DNA of 64,000 bases from CBFHSF01 sp965661055 (GCA_965661055.1 CBFICS010000002.1:131993-195992), one strand, 5' to 3'. Shown: positions 17,018 to 26,317, counted from the stretch's first letter. Notes: a model not told the origin generated them from the letters alone. Numbers and translations: made by a program.

Positions 17018-17698
17018 ATGGCAACAAAAGCTAAAGGGTTATTCGGATCTTCAATTGCCAGAAAGTATTGGATGGCATTTACCGGATTATTTTTATGCCT
17101 GTTTTTATTGGGCCACCTTGCCGGAAACCTACAACTACTGCTTCCTGCAGAAGAGGCAACCGTAAAATTTAACGAGTACGCAAAGTTCATGACTACCAAC
17201 CCGGCAGTCAAAATTCTTTCGTACCTGACCTACATCAGTATTCTTCTTCACGCCATTGACGGAATTGTCTTGGCAAGACAGAACAGAGTGGCTCGTCCTC
17301 AGAAATACGTGATGGAAAAAGCTTCGGCGAACTCTAGCTGGGCGTCTAGAAGCATGGCTCTTCTGGGTCTTATCACTTTAGTATTCATCATTATCCACAT
17401 GAAGAGCTTCTGGTATGAGATGCACTTTGGTGAGTTGCCTATGGATGCTAGCGGAAACAAAGATTTGTATGCCATTACATCGGGAGCCTTCCAAAACATT
17501 TGGTACACGTTGTTTTACGTTGCGGCTATGGCGGCTTTGGCCTTCCACTTAAGTCATGGATTTTCTAGTGCGTTTCAATCGTTGGGACTTAACCACCCAA
17601 AGTATACGCCAGCCATTAAAAAGGCGGGAATGATCTTTTCTATCATCGTGCCTTTGGCGTTTGCAGCTATTCCATTGTACTTATTCTTAAATCAGTAA
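17018..17698 (+). CDS. sdhC: Succinate dehydrogenase cytochrome b558 subunit
   Basis: 226 residues with five membrane helices, the fused single-subunit anchor of the Bacteroidota/Bacillus type B enzyme. Histidines in GHLAGN, in LLHAIDG, in IIHMKSF and in FHLSHG are positioned to bind two haems. It anchors SdhAB in the inner membrane and passes electrons to menaquinone. It heads the sdhCAB operon, with sdhA starting seven bases after its stop. Confidence 0.95.
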   Translation: MATKAKGLFGSSIARKYWMAFTGLFLCLFLLGHLAGNLQLLLPAEEATVKFNEYAKFMTTNPAVKILSYLTYISILLHAIDGIVLARQNRVARPQKYVMEKASANSSWASRSMALLGLITLVFIIIHMKSFWYEMHFGELPMDASGNKDLYAITSGAFQNIWYTLFYVAAMAALAFHLSHGFSSAFQSLGLNHPKYTPAIKKAGMIFSIIVPLAFAAIPLYLFLNQ

Positions 17699-17705
17699 TC
17701 ACATC

Positions 17706-19712
17706 ATGGCTATAAAATTAGATTCTAAAATACCAGCGGGTCCATTAGGTGAAAAATGGTCTAAACACAAAGGAGAGATTCCTTTGGTGAGCCCCGCAAA
17801 TAAAAGATTGATTGACGTTATTGTTGTAGGTACGGGTCTTGCCGGATCATCGGCAGCGGCTTCGTTGGCTGAAATGGGGTATAATGTCAAGGCGTTTTGC
17901 TTCCAAGATTCTGCCCGTAGAGCACACTCTATTGCAGCGCAAGGGGGTATCAATGCAGCAAAAAATTATCAAAACGACGGTGATTCTATCTACCGTTTGT
18001 TCTACGATACCATAAAAGGAGGTGATTACCGTGCGCGTGAAGCAAACGTTCATCGTCTTTCAGAAGTTTCAGGAAACATTATTGACCAATGTGTAGCACA
18101 AGGGGTTCCTTTTGCACGTGAATACGGTGGACTTTTAGATAACCGTTCTTTTGGTGGGGTGCAGGTAAGCCGTACTTTCTATGCCAAAGGACAAACCGGT
18201 CAACAACTTTTACTTGGAGCGTACTCTGCGTTAAACCGTCAGATTGCTAAGGGTAAGGTTGAGATGTTTGAGCGTCATGAAATGATGGACCTTGTTATGG
18301 TTGACGGTAAGGCAAGGGGTATTATTGCCCGCGACTTGGTTACCGGTAAGTTAGAAAGACACAGTGCTCATGCAGTTCTTCTTTGTACGGGTGGATACGG
18401 AAACGTGTTCTTCTTGTCAACCAACGCAATGGGTTCTAACGTAACCGCTGCCTGGAAGGCGCACCGCAAAGGGGCTGCCATGGCTAACCCTTGTTACACG
18501 CAAATTCACCCTACGTGTATTCCGGTTTCTGGAACGCACCAAAGTAAATTGACGTTGATGTCAGAGTCGTTGAGAAACGACGGACGTATTTGGGTACCGA
18601 AAAATATCGAAGATGCTAAGGCGATTCGCGAGGGTAAGAAACACCCCAACGACCTTAGCGCTGACGAAAGAGATTACTACTTAGAAAGAAGATATCCTGC
18701 CTTTGGTAACCTCGTTCCTAGAGACGTGGCTTCTAGAGCCGCCAAAGAGCGTTGCGACGCTGGGTATGGAGTGAATAAAACCGGTGAAGCGGTTTACCTT
18801 GATTTCGCATCCGCCATTGAGCGCTACGGAAAAGAGCAAGCCCACATTAAAGGAATTCATAATCCGACTAAAGAGCAGATCAAAGAATTGGGAGAAGCAG
18901 TGGTTGAAAACAAGTACGGAAACTTATTCCAGATGTACGAAAAGATCACCGCCTCTAACCCGTATAAAGAGCCTATGATGATTTACCCAGCAGTACACTA
19001 TACTATGGGTGGACTTTGGGTAGATTACAACTTGATGACGACCATTCCTGGATGTTTTGCCTTAGGTGAGGCAAACTTCTCTGACCACGGTGCTAACCGC
19101 CTTGGGGCTTCTGCCTTGATGCAAGGATTGGCCGACGGATATTTCGTAGCGCCTTACACAGTGGGTGAGTTCTTGTCTAACGACATTAGAACAGGAAAAA
19201 TTCCAACCGACACGGAAGAGTTTGCTCAAGCAGAAAAAGCCGTACAAGATCAAATCGACAAGTTTGTGAACAACAAGGGAACCAAGTCTGTTGATTATTT
19301 CCACAGAAAGCTTGGTTTAATCATGTGGAACAAATGTGGTATGGCGCGTAGCGAAAAAGGCCTGAAAGAGGCAATAGCCGAAATCAGAGAGTTACGCGAA
19401 GAGTTTTATAGAGAGGTTAAAGTTCCTGGCGGAGCCAATGAAATGAACCAAGAGCTTGAAAAAGCAGGCCGTGTGGCTGACTTTATGGAGCTTGGTGAGT
19501 TGATGTGTGTAGATGCCTTGAACCGTAATGAATCATGTGGTGGACACTTCCGTGAAGAGTACCAGAGCGAAGAAGGCGAAGCGTTGAGAGACGATGCCAA
19601 CTTTGCCTACGTAGCAGCATGGGAGTATACAGGAGACCCAAGTTCTTCGGTTCTTCACAAGGAAGATTTGAAATTTGAAAATGTTGAATTAAAGACTCGT
19701 TCTTACAAATAA
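17706..19712 (+). CDS. sdhA: Succinate dehydrogenase flavoprotein subunit
   Basis: 668 residues. The FAD dinucleotide fold is VVGTGLAGSSAAASLAEMG (about 39-57), the flavinylation segment is RRAHSIAAQGGINAAKN with the covalent-FAD His, and the active-site region HPTCIP together with GANRLGASALMQG near 460-475 completes the dicarboxylate site. It oxidises succinate to fumarate in the TCA cycle; the type B form can also run in reverse. The length is typical of Bacteroidota. Confidence 0.97.
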   Translation: MAIKLDSKIPAGPLGEKWSKHKGEIPLVSPANKRLIDVIVVGTGLAGSSAAASLAEMGYNVKAFCFQDSARRAHSIAAQGGINAAKNYQNDGDSIYRLFYDTIKGGDYRAREANVHRLSEVSGNIIDQCVAQGVPFAREYGGLLDNRSFGGVQVSRTFYAKGQTGQQLLLGAYSALNRQIAKGKVEMFERHEMMDLVMVDGKARGIIARDLVTGKLERHSAHAVLLCTGGYGNVFFLSTNAMGSNVTAAWKAHRKGAAMANPCYTQIHPTCIPVSGTHQSKLTLMSESLRNDGRIWVPKNIEDAKAIREGKKHPNDLSADERDYYLERRYPAFGNLVPRDVASRAAKERCDAGYGVNKTGEAVYLDFASAIERYGKEQAHIKGIHNPTKEQIKELGEAVVENKYGNLFQMYEKITASNPYKEPMMIYPAVHYTMGGLWVDYNLMTTIPGCFALGEANFSDHGANRLGASALMQGLADGYFVAPYTVGEFLSNDIRTGKIPTDTEEFAQAEKAVQDQIDKFVNNKGTKSVDYFHRKLGLIMWNKCGMARSEKGLKEAIAEIRELREEFYREVKVPGGANEMNQELEKAGRVADFMELGELMCVDALNRNESCGGHFREEYQSEEGEALRDDANFAYVAAWEYTGDPSSSVLHKEDLKFENVELKTRSYK

Positions 19713-19721
19713 GATAATACG

Positions 19722-20474
19722 ATGAAATTAACGTTGAAAGTATGGCGTCAAAAAGGTCCTAACGACAAAGGACGCATGGAAACCTATCCAGCAAACCACG
19801 TGTCTGAAGACATGTCGTTTTTGGAAATGTTAGACGTATTAAACGGAGAGTTAATCAACGATGATAAAGAGCCTATCGTTTTTGATCACGACTGTCGTGA
19901 AGGAATTTGCGGTTCGTGTTCTCTTTTCATCAACGGAGAAGCTCATGGCCCAGGCCGCAATGTGACTACCTGTCAATTGCACATGAGAGAGTTCAAAGAC
20001 GGAGACACGATTCATATCGAGCCTTTCCGTTCTAAGGCTTTCCCGGTAGTTAAAGACTTAATGGTAGACCGTTCTGCCTTTGATCGCATTCAACAAGCAG
20101 GAGGGTATATTTCAGTAAACACTTCGGGTAATACCATAGATGCTAATGCCATTCCGGTAACCAAAGAAGATGCCGATCACGCTTTTGATGCCGCCACCTG
20201 TATTGGTTGTGGTGCCTGCGTAGCGACGTGTAAAAACTCGTCAGCTATGCTATTTGTTTCGGCTAAAGTTTCTCAGTTCTCTCTACTGCCTCAAGGTAAG
20301 CCAGAGGCCAGAGACCGTGTCTTGAATATGGTTCACCAAATGGACCTTGAAGGCTTTGGTAACTGTACCAACACCGGAGCCTGTGAGGTAGAATGCCCTA
20401 AAGGCATCAGTTTAGAAAACATCGCTCGCATGAACCGGGATTATTTCACCGCTTCTCTTACCTCGGCGAAGTAA
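19722..20474 (+). CDS. sdhB: Succinate dehydrogenase iron-sulphur subunit
   Basis: 250 residues with the three cluster motifs in order: [2Fe-2S] CREGICGSCSLF plus a downstream Cys in TTCQL, [4Fe-4S] CIGCGACVATC, and [3Fe-4S] CTNTGACEVECPKGI. It carries electrons from SdhA FAD to the SdhC haems. It is the last gene of the operon, followed by a strong terminator. Confidence 0.97.
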   Translation: MKLTLKVWRQKGPNDKGRMETYPANHVSEDMSFLEMLDVLNGELINDDKEPIVFDHDCREGICGSCSLFINGEAHGPGRNVTTCQLHMREFKDGDTIHIEPFRSKAFPVVKDLMVDRSAFDRIQQAGGYISVNTSGNTIDANAIPVTKEDADHAFDAATCIGCGACVATCKNSSAMLFVSAKVSQFSLLPQGKPEARDRVLNMVHQMDLEGFGNCTNTGACEVECPKGISLENIARMNRDYFTASLTSAK

Positions 20475-20495
20475 GTAGACAAATTGATTATTGAT

Positions 20496-20535
20496 AAAAA
20501 TCCCACCCTCACCTTATGTGTTGGGTGGGATTTTT
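20496..20535 (+). terminator. sdhCAB terminator
   Basis: A 13-base perfect stem, AAAAATCCCACCC/GGGTGGGATTTTT, with a 14-base loop, 21 bases after the sdhB stop. The flanking A and T runs would let it act in both directions. Confidence 0.93.
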
Positions 20536-20774
20536 GTTGTGAGAAATGGGCACAACAAACCCTAAGTAGGGCGCGCACTTTTTGTAAGCACAGAACTACA
20601 ATTCTCCCTTTTTTTTCGTGCCGAAAAAGGTTCGTTCCTCGATTGGCATTTTATCCTACTCTCGTGGCATGTCCTTGTATAAAGGGAAGCCTTGGTTTTT
20701 TCCAAAAAAAAAGGGGAAATTTTTTAGAGAAATCATTTGAATTATTTAGTATCTTATGGGCATCTAAAAACTTA
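20536..20774. other. Leader region without a recognised gene
   Basis: About 240 bases between the sdh terminator and the secreted-protein gene. It holds several homopolymer runs (T8, T6, A9) and a weak TTGG-T6-CCAA hairpin. The frame is open back into this region, but the translated sequence is Cys- and Phe-rich, not protein-like. I see no clear promoter box. Confidence 0.5.
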
Positions 20775-21638
20775 ATGCTCTTGGTTGAGAAATTAAAATT
20801 TACGATCAGTCTTTTCTCCCTTTTTGTGATGGGTTTGTCCGCATCTGCACAAGTAGTTTTTGACAATGCCGGTGGACAAGGAGACGGCTTTTGGACCCCT
20901 GGCTCCAATTGGGTTGGTGGCAATCCGCCTCTAAATGCCGACAATGTTAGAATTGAAGCCAATGTAACCTACGATGTATCAAAAACCTATACGCAGTTGC
21001 AGCCAACAGTTTACGGTGATATTTCTACAGCTAATGGCCTTGTCATAACCATTGGGTCAAATAGTGACTTATGCTTTAACGGTGAATTTAACAATCTCTC
21101 GAATAATGACCCCACTACCATTGCCGGGCAGGGACAGTTGGTTCGCTACAAGCCTGCTGCTTACATTACGGCTGGTAATTTAGATATTCAAGGAAAGCAT
21201 AGAGTCTACAACCCTGTTAGTGTACAAATTGGGACCGATTACTACGAAAGCATTCATTTCAAGGACGGAGGCGTTTTTTATTTGGAATTGCCTTCAGGAA
21301 GCATACCTATGGAATTTGATGATGATATTATCATTGAATCGGGTGGTGCATTCTACTTGGAAAACCATAATGCCACTATCAATATTGGTCGTAGCGCTGG
21401 TGCCCGAGGTCATATTACCGTGAAGGCGGGTGGAACGCTGGGAGCTCTTACCCCCCAAACCGTTACAGTTAACTTTAATGATCCACTCTCAACCTTAATC
21501 TTTGAATCGGGAGCCAATTTTGTAGAAAACGGAAGCGCTTGGACTTTTTCTGGAACAGCCTCACCCCTACCAAAGCCTGAGTTTCAATTTAATAACGCAT
21601 ACGGCCAGCCTATTCACACTCAAAAATTAATGAAATAA
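20775..21638 (+). CDS. Secreted protein of unknown function, beta-strand rich
   Basis: About 287 residues. The ATG at 20775 puts a clean signal peptide at the N-terminus (LFSLFVMGLSASAQ), which rules out the longer upstream frame. The mature part starts FDNAGGQGDGFWTPGSNWVGG and continues with short strand-turn repeats (GSNSDLCFNGEFNN, ESGGAFYLENHNATINIG, KAGGTLGALTPQ, ESGANFVENGS) typical of beta-helix or filamentous surface proteins in Bacteroidota. No T9SS C-terminal domain is visible. It is followed without a gap by a PID-CTERM-like small gene, suggesting a shared export route, which is inference. Confidence 0.75.
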   Translation: MLLVEKLKFTISLFSLFVMGLSASAQVVFDNAGGQGDGFWTPGSNWVGGNPPLNADNVRIEANVTYDVSKTYTQLQPTVYGDISTANGLVITIGSNSDLCFNGEFNNLSNNDPTTIAGQGQLVRYKPAAYITAGNLDIQGKHRVYNPVSVQIGTDYYESIHFKDGGVFYLELPSGSIPMEFDDDIIIESGGAFYLENHNATINIGRSAGARGHITVKAGGTLGALTPQTVTVNFNDPLSTLIFESGANFVENGSAWTFSGTASPLPKPEFQFNNAYGQPIHTQKLMK

Positions 21639-21647
21639 ATGTCTGTT

Positions 21648-21815
21648 ATGAAGTCATATAAATTACTTTTTACCCTACTGTTTGTTGCCTCTGCAGGAAT
21701 GGCTTTTGCCCAACCTGGAAACCCTAATACCCCTGTGCCCTTTGGCGCTGTTGAAATCTTAACGATCTCTGCTCTGGGGTATGGTGCCTACCAGAAGTAC
21801 AAGAACAGAAAATAA
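21648..21815 (+). CDS. Small PID-CTERM-like membrane protein
   Basis: 55 residues. A signal peptide (MKSYKLLFTLLFVASAGMAFAQ) is followed by a short Pro/Asn linker, then P-V-P-F-G-A-V-E-I-L, a hydrophobic helix, and a basic tail YQKYKNRK. This order (Pro-rich motif, glycine-containing helix, Lys/Arg tail) is that of Bacteroidota PID-CTERM sorting signals, with PFGAVE in place of the usual PIDGGL. An alternative ATG at 21639 touches the preceding stop codon. The whole protein is little more than a sorting signal. The family call is from memory of the pattern and is tentative. Confidence 0.7.
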   Translation: MKSYKLLFTLLFVASAGMAFAQPGNPNTPVPFGAVEILTISALGYGAYQKYKNRK

Positions 21816-21841
21816 AGTTCTTAGAATAACTTAAAACATTT

Positions 21842-21865
21842 AAAGCGCGCCTTTGGTGCGCTTTT
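21842..21865 (+). terminator. Terminator after the small PID-CTERM-like gene
   Basis: Stem AAAGCGC/GCGCTTT with a nine-base loop, followed by TTC and a later T run. The remaining ~220 bases to the next gene hold nothing I recognise. Confidence 0.7.
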
Positions 21866-22089
21866 CATCCTTTTTTCTCTTTGCCTTTAAGAATCTGGTG
21901 TTTTTCGCCGTGATTGAGGGTGAGTTCGTTTCTCGAGTGGTGTCTCGAGCTTTTAGAGAGGGCTTAGATGTTGAGAAAGCATCTTTTGTTATTTAGTGTC
22001 CACACCTCAGAAGAGGGCCGGCTAGGAATTAGTAATGACTACCTTTTTTATTGTTGCCTTTCTCCTTTGATTCCAGTTACTCTAATCCC

Positions 22090-23079
22090 CTAAAAAACCA
22101 CCGACTTCATCATAGCCTCCAATTCAAACATGATGGGACGCTTTTTTTCTTCTGGACCGTAAACAAAGGCGTCTAGGGTTAAAACTTCGTCTGTTTCGTC
22201 AAGGTAGATGGAATAGCTTAAAAAAGGACCTCCCATAAAATCGCCTTCCATCTGCCAAAGACCACGTGTTTCAATGGCAAAATGCCCATCGATTTCTAGA
22301 TTCTTCTGTAGGGGAGGCAGCATTTTTTCAATGGCCATGTATGAGCCTTCGTTAGACCCCGTAACATAATGCTTCGTCAAACTGTCTCTAAAGGCAACAA
22401 TATCTTGCTCTGCAATGACGTTGTTAGGAGTCTTTCTCTTGGTTACGAGTATTCCCTGAGTGGTTTTAAGTCCGTCGAGCCAATAAATTTTGATCTCGTC
22501 TTTGTCTAAGGTATTGGTAAATCCTTTGAGCAAAATCATGTCTTTTATTCCGTAGCTGGCTAGAGGTTTTGGGACCTTTTTATAGCTAGACTTTTTTAAT
22601 CTTTTTTGCAATAGCGCCAAGTCAGCAGACCTAAATTTGTTTATGATTCGGCTGGCTGTTTTCTTGAGGATGGCGGCCGTTTCACCTTCTGTTTTACCGA
22701 TGACAGATAAAAACGTTTGTGGACGTGCGTAAACGTCTTTTTCTAACTGGTAAAGGTTGGTGTCTCCTACGGTTACACTAAGTATGCTCTTAGACCTCTT
22801 TAATATGCTAGAAAGTTGAGAAGGATCTATTTGTGAAATCCTAAAAATAGGCTCGTTCTGTGGCAGTCCGTATTGGGTTAAGGCAATGTGCTCTCTAAAA
22901 GTTTCTCCCAACGGACCTTTCCATTCCTCGTCTTTCATCAACACCAGTAACTCTGAGTGAGTTCCCGTGCTGCTGGGCAATATTCTTTCGTCTTTGTCTT
23001 CTACACCATCTCCATTTCTATCGTTTTGACAACTTATGATTGAGGTAGCTAGAACCAAGAGAAACAGAAACTTTTTCAT
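22090..23079 (-). CDS. DUF4837 family lipoprotein
   Basis: 329 residues. The signal sequence ends in a lipobox (SIISC, Cys17), followed by a short Asp/Gly-rich segment (QNDRNGDGVEDKDE) and a domain with the family's ELLVLMKDEEWKGPLGE opening. DUF4837 proteins are found almost only in Bacteroidota and their role is unknown; the protein should sit in the outer or inner membrane facing the periplasm. It starts five bases after the end of mltD, so it is likely transcribed with that cell-wall enzyme. Confidence 0.88.
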   Translation of the reverse strand: MKKFLFLLVLATSIISCQNDRNGDGVEDKDERILPSSTGTHSELLVLMKDEEWKGPLGETFREHIALTQYGLPQNEPIFRISQIDPSQLSSILKRSKSILSVTVGDTNLYQLEKDVYARPQTFLSVIGKTEGETAAILKKTASRIINKFRSADLALLQKRLKKSSYKKVPKPLASYGIKDMILLKGFTNTLDKDEIKIYWLDGLKTTQGILVTKRKTPNNVIAEQDIVAFRDSLTKHYVTGSNEGSYMAIEKMLPPLQKNLEIDGHFAIETRGLWQMEGDFMGGPFLSYSIYLDETDEVLTLDAFVYGPEEKKRPIMFELEAMMKSVVF

Positions 23080-23083
23080 CGTA

Positions 23084-24568
23084 TTAATTTTGTGTGTGTA
23101 TCACCAACTTCATGCCAGGACGAATAGAATTCGAAATGTTATTCCATTCTTTAATGTTATCGGCAGAAATTCCGGGGTAAAGCTTGGCAATATCATACAG
23201 GGTATCACCAGAGCGCACAGTATAGGTAATGGAGTTTTTACCGGTTTTTACCACAGAGGGTTTTGATTTTTTTGTCGATTGACTTGCAACAGGAAACTTT
23301 CGTGGAAAGACGGTGAGACGTTGCCCTTGTCTTATGATATCTGACCTTAGGCCATTCCATCGCTTAATATCAGAAACCCTAACGCCATACTTTTCTGCGA
23401 TGCCGCCCAAAGTTTCTCCTGAGCGCACGCGATGGCGTACCTTTTCATTCATCTCTGCGTAAGTAGGCAGCTCTTCTTCTTTTTCTTCAATTTCTTTTTT
23501 CGCCAGTGCGTAAATCGTGTCTTCATTGTTGATGAAAACCCCCATTTCAGCTCTAGGTAGAACTAAGAAGTATGGTTCCTTATCTACTTTAGGGATGATG
23601 TTGTATTTGTACGAGGGATTTAATGCCTCAAGGGTCTCATTGTCAATGTTTACAAACTTTTTGATCTGGTCAAAGGTCAGAGTCTCCTTAACCCAAACGG
23701 TGTCGGTTTCGTAGAAAGAGAAGATAGAAGGGGTTGGTTTTATACCCAGCTCTTCCGCATAGGCCATGGTGTAGTTTACCGCAATAAAGGCAGGGACATA
23801 TCCAGCCGTTTCTCTTGGTAAGAAGGCTCTTATGGCCCAGTAGTCTCTCTTTCCGCCAGAGCGTCTAATCGCTTTGTTTACGTTACCTGGCCCGGAGTTA
23901 TACGCCGCCAAGGCCAAATTCCAGTCGCCAAAGATTCTATACAGCTGACTTAAAAACTGACAAGCGGCTTCGGTAGACTTATAAGGGTCGCTGCGTTCGT
24001 CAACATAAGAGCTTACAGAAAGGCCGTTTAGCCTACCTGTGGTATACATAAATTGCCAAAGTCCTTTGGCGCCCACCCTAGATCTAGCTCTCGGGTTTAA
24101 GGCCGATTCAACAATGGCCAAATATTTTAATTCTAGTGGCAAGTTGTACTTGTCAAGGGTGCTTTCAAACAACGGAAAGTAGTATTCTGCCAATCCCAAC
24201 ATGCGACTCATTTGCTCCTTGCGACGGTGAGAATAAAGGGCAATGTATCGTTTTACCGTTGCGTTGTAAGTAAGGTCAAAGGGAGTTTCGCGGTTTAGCT
24301 GCTCCATGCGATAGGCCAAAAGACTGTCAGGCATGTTAGCGAGCTCTACGTTTTCAATGGCGGTGTCATTGACAAATGCATTGGTGTCCGCTTCCGCGGG
24401 AAGTCTAAAATATCTCAAGGTCAAAAGAGAGTCTAGTGCGGCGGCAATAGGGTCGTCTTCAAAGTTAAACTCTTGTAATATCTCCGTAATGTTATCGGTG
24501 CTATCAGTGGTCTGAGCTTGAGTAAAGATGGCGAAAAACGCGAAAATAAAAGCAAAAATTCTTTTCAT
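23084..24568 (-). CDS. mltD: Membrane-bound lytic transglycosylase D with two LysM domains
   Basis: 494 residues. The signal peptide ends TQAQ. An SLT/transglycosylase domain spans about 120-270, with catalytic Glu in VESALNPRARSRVGAKGLWQFM and the AYNSGPGNV motif. Two LysM repeats follow: HRVRSGETLGGIAEKYGV (about 380) and YTVRSGDTLYDIAKLYPG (about 450). It cleaves peptidoglycan glycan strands to 1,6-anhydro-MurNAc ends in the periplasm. Unlike E. coli MltD there is no lipobox. A short repeat copy lies in its early codons (24387-24402). Confidence 0.93.
   Translation of the reverse strand: MKRIFAFIFAFFAIFTQAQTTDSTDNITEILQEFNFEDDPIAAALDSLLTLRYFRLPAEADTNAFVNDTAIENVELANMPDSLLAYRMEQLNRETPFDLTYNATVKRYIALYSHRRKEQMSRMLGLAEYYFPLFESTLDKYNLPLELKYLAIVESALNPRARSRVGAKGLWQFMYTTGRLNGLSVSSYVDERSDPYKSTEAACQFLSQLYRIFGDWNLALAAYNSGPGNVNKAIRRSGGKRDYWAIRAFLPRETAGYVPAFIAVNYTMAYAEELGIKPTPSIFSFYETDTVWVKETLTFDQIKKFVNIDNETLEALNPSYKYNIIPKVDKEPYFLVLPRAEMGVFINNEDTIYALAKKEIEEKEEELPTYAEMNEKVRHRVRSGETLGGIAEKYGVRVSDIKRWNGLRSDIIRQGQRLTVFPRKFPVASQSTKKSKPSVVKTGKNSITYTVRSGDTLYDIAKLYPGISADNIKEWNNISNSIRPGMKLVIHTQN
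24387..24402. repeat. GNRA-loop palindromic repeat variant inside mltD
   Basis: TCCGCTTCCGCGGGAA, one base different from the core of the intergenic copies. It reads in frame in mltD as Leu-Pro-Ala-Glu-Ala-Asp. Confidence 0.45.
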
Positions 24569-24656
24569 GGGTTCCTTCTACTAGTTGCTTTAACGAAAAA
24601 ATGGACACACTATTTCAGGGGAATAATGTACAAAATAAAGAAGTTGAAATCCGAGG

Positions 24657-26087
24657 TTACGAATTCAATGTTTTGGACACTTGTTCCGCGAAAGCGAAAA
24701 GCTCTTTGTCGTCAAAGCGCTTGTTCATCAATTGAATTCCAAAGGGCAGCCCGTTTGTATGGGTGCCTGTAGGAATTGAAATAGCGGGAGATCCGGTGAT
24801 GTTTGCCTGCACGGTGAAAATATCTTCAAGGTACATAACTGTAGGGTCAGAGTACTCTTGGTCTAATTCAAAGGCAGTGTGCGGAGAGGTGGGCGTCATG
24901 ATAAAGTCATAATGGCTCAAAATCTCATCCGTCTTTTCTTGAATAAATCTTCTGGCTTTTTGTCCTTTGCCAAAAAAGGCATCGTAATACCCAGAGCTCA
25001 ACACAAAGGTTCCGAGCATAATTCTTCGTTGTACCTCAGGTCCAAAACCTTCCGTTCTTGAAAGTTTGTAAACTGACTCAAGGTCGCTTACGCCTTCTGC
25101 ACGGAAACCGCTGTGTACTCCGTCAAACCTTGCTAGGTTAGAAGAAGCCTCAGCCGTGGTAATGATGTAGTATATGGGAACTAAATAATCTAAATAAGGA
25201 AAGGAAACAGGCTCAACTACATGGCCTTCAGCCTTGAGTTTTTCAATAGCCATTTCCATGTGGGCTTTTACTTCTGGGTCTAACCCCGGACGCTCTAAGC
25301 AGTCTTGTAAATAAGCGATTTTCTTCTTCTCTGTCGGAGCTTCTAAGCTTGAAAAGTCTTCAGTTGGCCTTTGAGAAACGGTGCTGTCATAAGCATCAGG
25401 ACCTGAAATCACTTCAGTAACCAAAGCAGCATCTGCAACACTCTTTGCCAACGGACCGATTTGGTCAAATGACGAAGCGTAGGCAATCAACCCGTGACGA
25501 GAAACTCTTCCGTAGGTAGGCTTGTACCCAACCAATCCGGTAAAGCTCGCCGGTTGACGAATACTACCTCCCGTATCAGTACCTAAAGCCACATGGCACA
25601 TATTGGCTGCCACGGCAGACGCCGAACCTCCAGAAGATCCTCCTGGAACTTTAGTAGGGTCTAATGGGTTTTTCACTGAACCAAACGCAGAATTCTCGTT
25701 GCTTGATCCCATGGCAAACTCATCACAGTTAGTCCTGCCGATAATGATAGCATCTTCTTCTAACAACCTTTCTACGGCGGTAGCCGAGAATAAAGACGTA
25801 AAGTTTTCTAAAATCTTTGACGAGGCCGAAACGACGTGATCTTTGTAACAAAGATTGTCTTTTATGGCCACTACCATTCCTGCTAGCTTTCCGGCTTGTC
25901 CTGCTTTAATCTTAGCATCTACCTCAACCGCACGCTGGCGTGCTTCTTCGGTATAGACTTCAAGAAAAACATTGAGGTCATCATTTTTTTCAGCAATGGT
26001 TTGCAAGTGAAAGTCTACCACTTGAGCTACTGAAATAGTGCCGGAAGTCAGATCTTTTTTAAGGTCTGAATAAGAGGAATAGTTCAT
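24657..26087 (-). CDS. gatA: Asp/Glu-tRNA amidotransferase subunit A
   Basis: 476 residues. The amidase signature triad Ser-cisSer-Lys is visible: Lys76 in AIKDNL and the two serines in PGGSSGGSASAV and TDTGGSIRQPA. The GatCAB complex converts misacylated Glu-tRNA-Gln (and Asp-tRNA-Asn) to the correct amide, with GatA releasing ammonia from glutamine. gatB and gatC are not in the window, as is usual in Bacteroidota. tatA lies upstream by eight bases. The last codons contain a copy of the short palindromic repeat (24683-24700). Confidence 0.95.
   Translation of the reverse strand: MNYSSYSDLKKDLTSGTISVAQVVDFHLQTIAEKNDDLNVFLEVYTEEARQRAVEVDAKIKAGQAGKLAGMVVAIKDNLCYKDHVVSASSKILENFTSLFSATAVERLLEEDAIIIGRTNCDEFAMGSSNENSAFGSVKNPLDPTKVPGGSSGGSASAVAANMCHVALGTDTGGSIRQPASFTGLVGYKPTYGRVSRHGLIAYASSFDQIGPLAKSVADAALVTEVISGPDAYDSTVSQRPTEDFSSLEAPTEKKKIAYLQDCLERPGLDPEVKAHMEMAIEKLKAEGHVVEPVSFPYLDYLVPIYYIITTAEASSNLARFDGVHSGFRAEGVSDLESVYKLSRTEGFGPEVQRRIMLGTFVLSSGYYDAFFGKGQKARRFIQEKTDEILSHYDFIMTPTSPHTAFELDQEYSDPTVMYLEDIFTVQANITGSPAISIPTGTHTNGLPFGIQLMNKRFDDKELFAFAEQVSKTLNS
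24683..24700. repeat. GNRA-loop palindromic repeat inside the gatA 3' end
   Basis: On the minus strand TTTTCGCTTTCGCGGAAC; it shares CGCTTTCGCGG with the intergenic copies. It reads in frame as Phe-Ala-Phe-Ala-Glu-Gln, about 12 residues from the GatA C-terminus. Confidence 0.55.
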
Positions 26088-26094
26088 CGAGAGA

Positions 26095-26289
26095 TTAGTC
26101 CTTTTTAGAGTCGTCTATTTTGTCGTTTTCGTCTTCCTTAACCGCGTTTTTGAATTCTTTGATTCCGCCGCCAAGGCCTTTCATTAATTCAGGAATCTTT
26201 CTACCACCAAAAAGCAATAGTATTAGGGCTACCACAACAATAATTTGCCAAGGCCCAACCAATCCTAAAAATATAGATAAAAAATCCAT
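26095..26289 (-). CDS. tatA: Twin-arginine translocase TatA/TatE subunit
   Basis: 64 residues: one N-terminal membrane helix (WQIIVVVALILLLFGG), the hinge GRKIPELMKGLGGGIKEFK, and a charged amphipathic tail rich in Asp/Glu/Lys. This is the pore-forming subunit of the Tat system that moves folded proteins across the inner membrane. It is upstream of gatA by eight bases and has its own promoter box. tatC is not in the window. Confidence 0.95.
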   Translation of the reverse strand: MDFLSIFLGLVGPWQIIVVVALILLLFGGRKIPELMKGLGGGIKEFKNAVKEDENDKIDDSKKD

Positions 26290-26309
26290 GTTCTAATCAT
26301 TTTGAAGGG

Positions 26310-26317
26310 CAAAGGTA
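26310..26317 (-). promoter_or_regulatory. Bacteroidota -7 box for tatA-gatA
   Basis: TACCTTTG on the minus strand, matching TAnnTTTG, 20 bases upstream of the tatA ATG. Confidence 0.5.

Noticed and set aside
20484..20774. In-frame N-terminal extension of the secreted-protein gene
   Set aside because: The translation is unlike protein, and it would bury the signal peptide; the ATG at 20775 gives a normal one.
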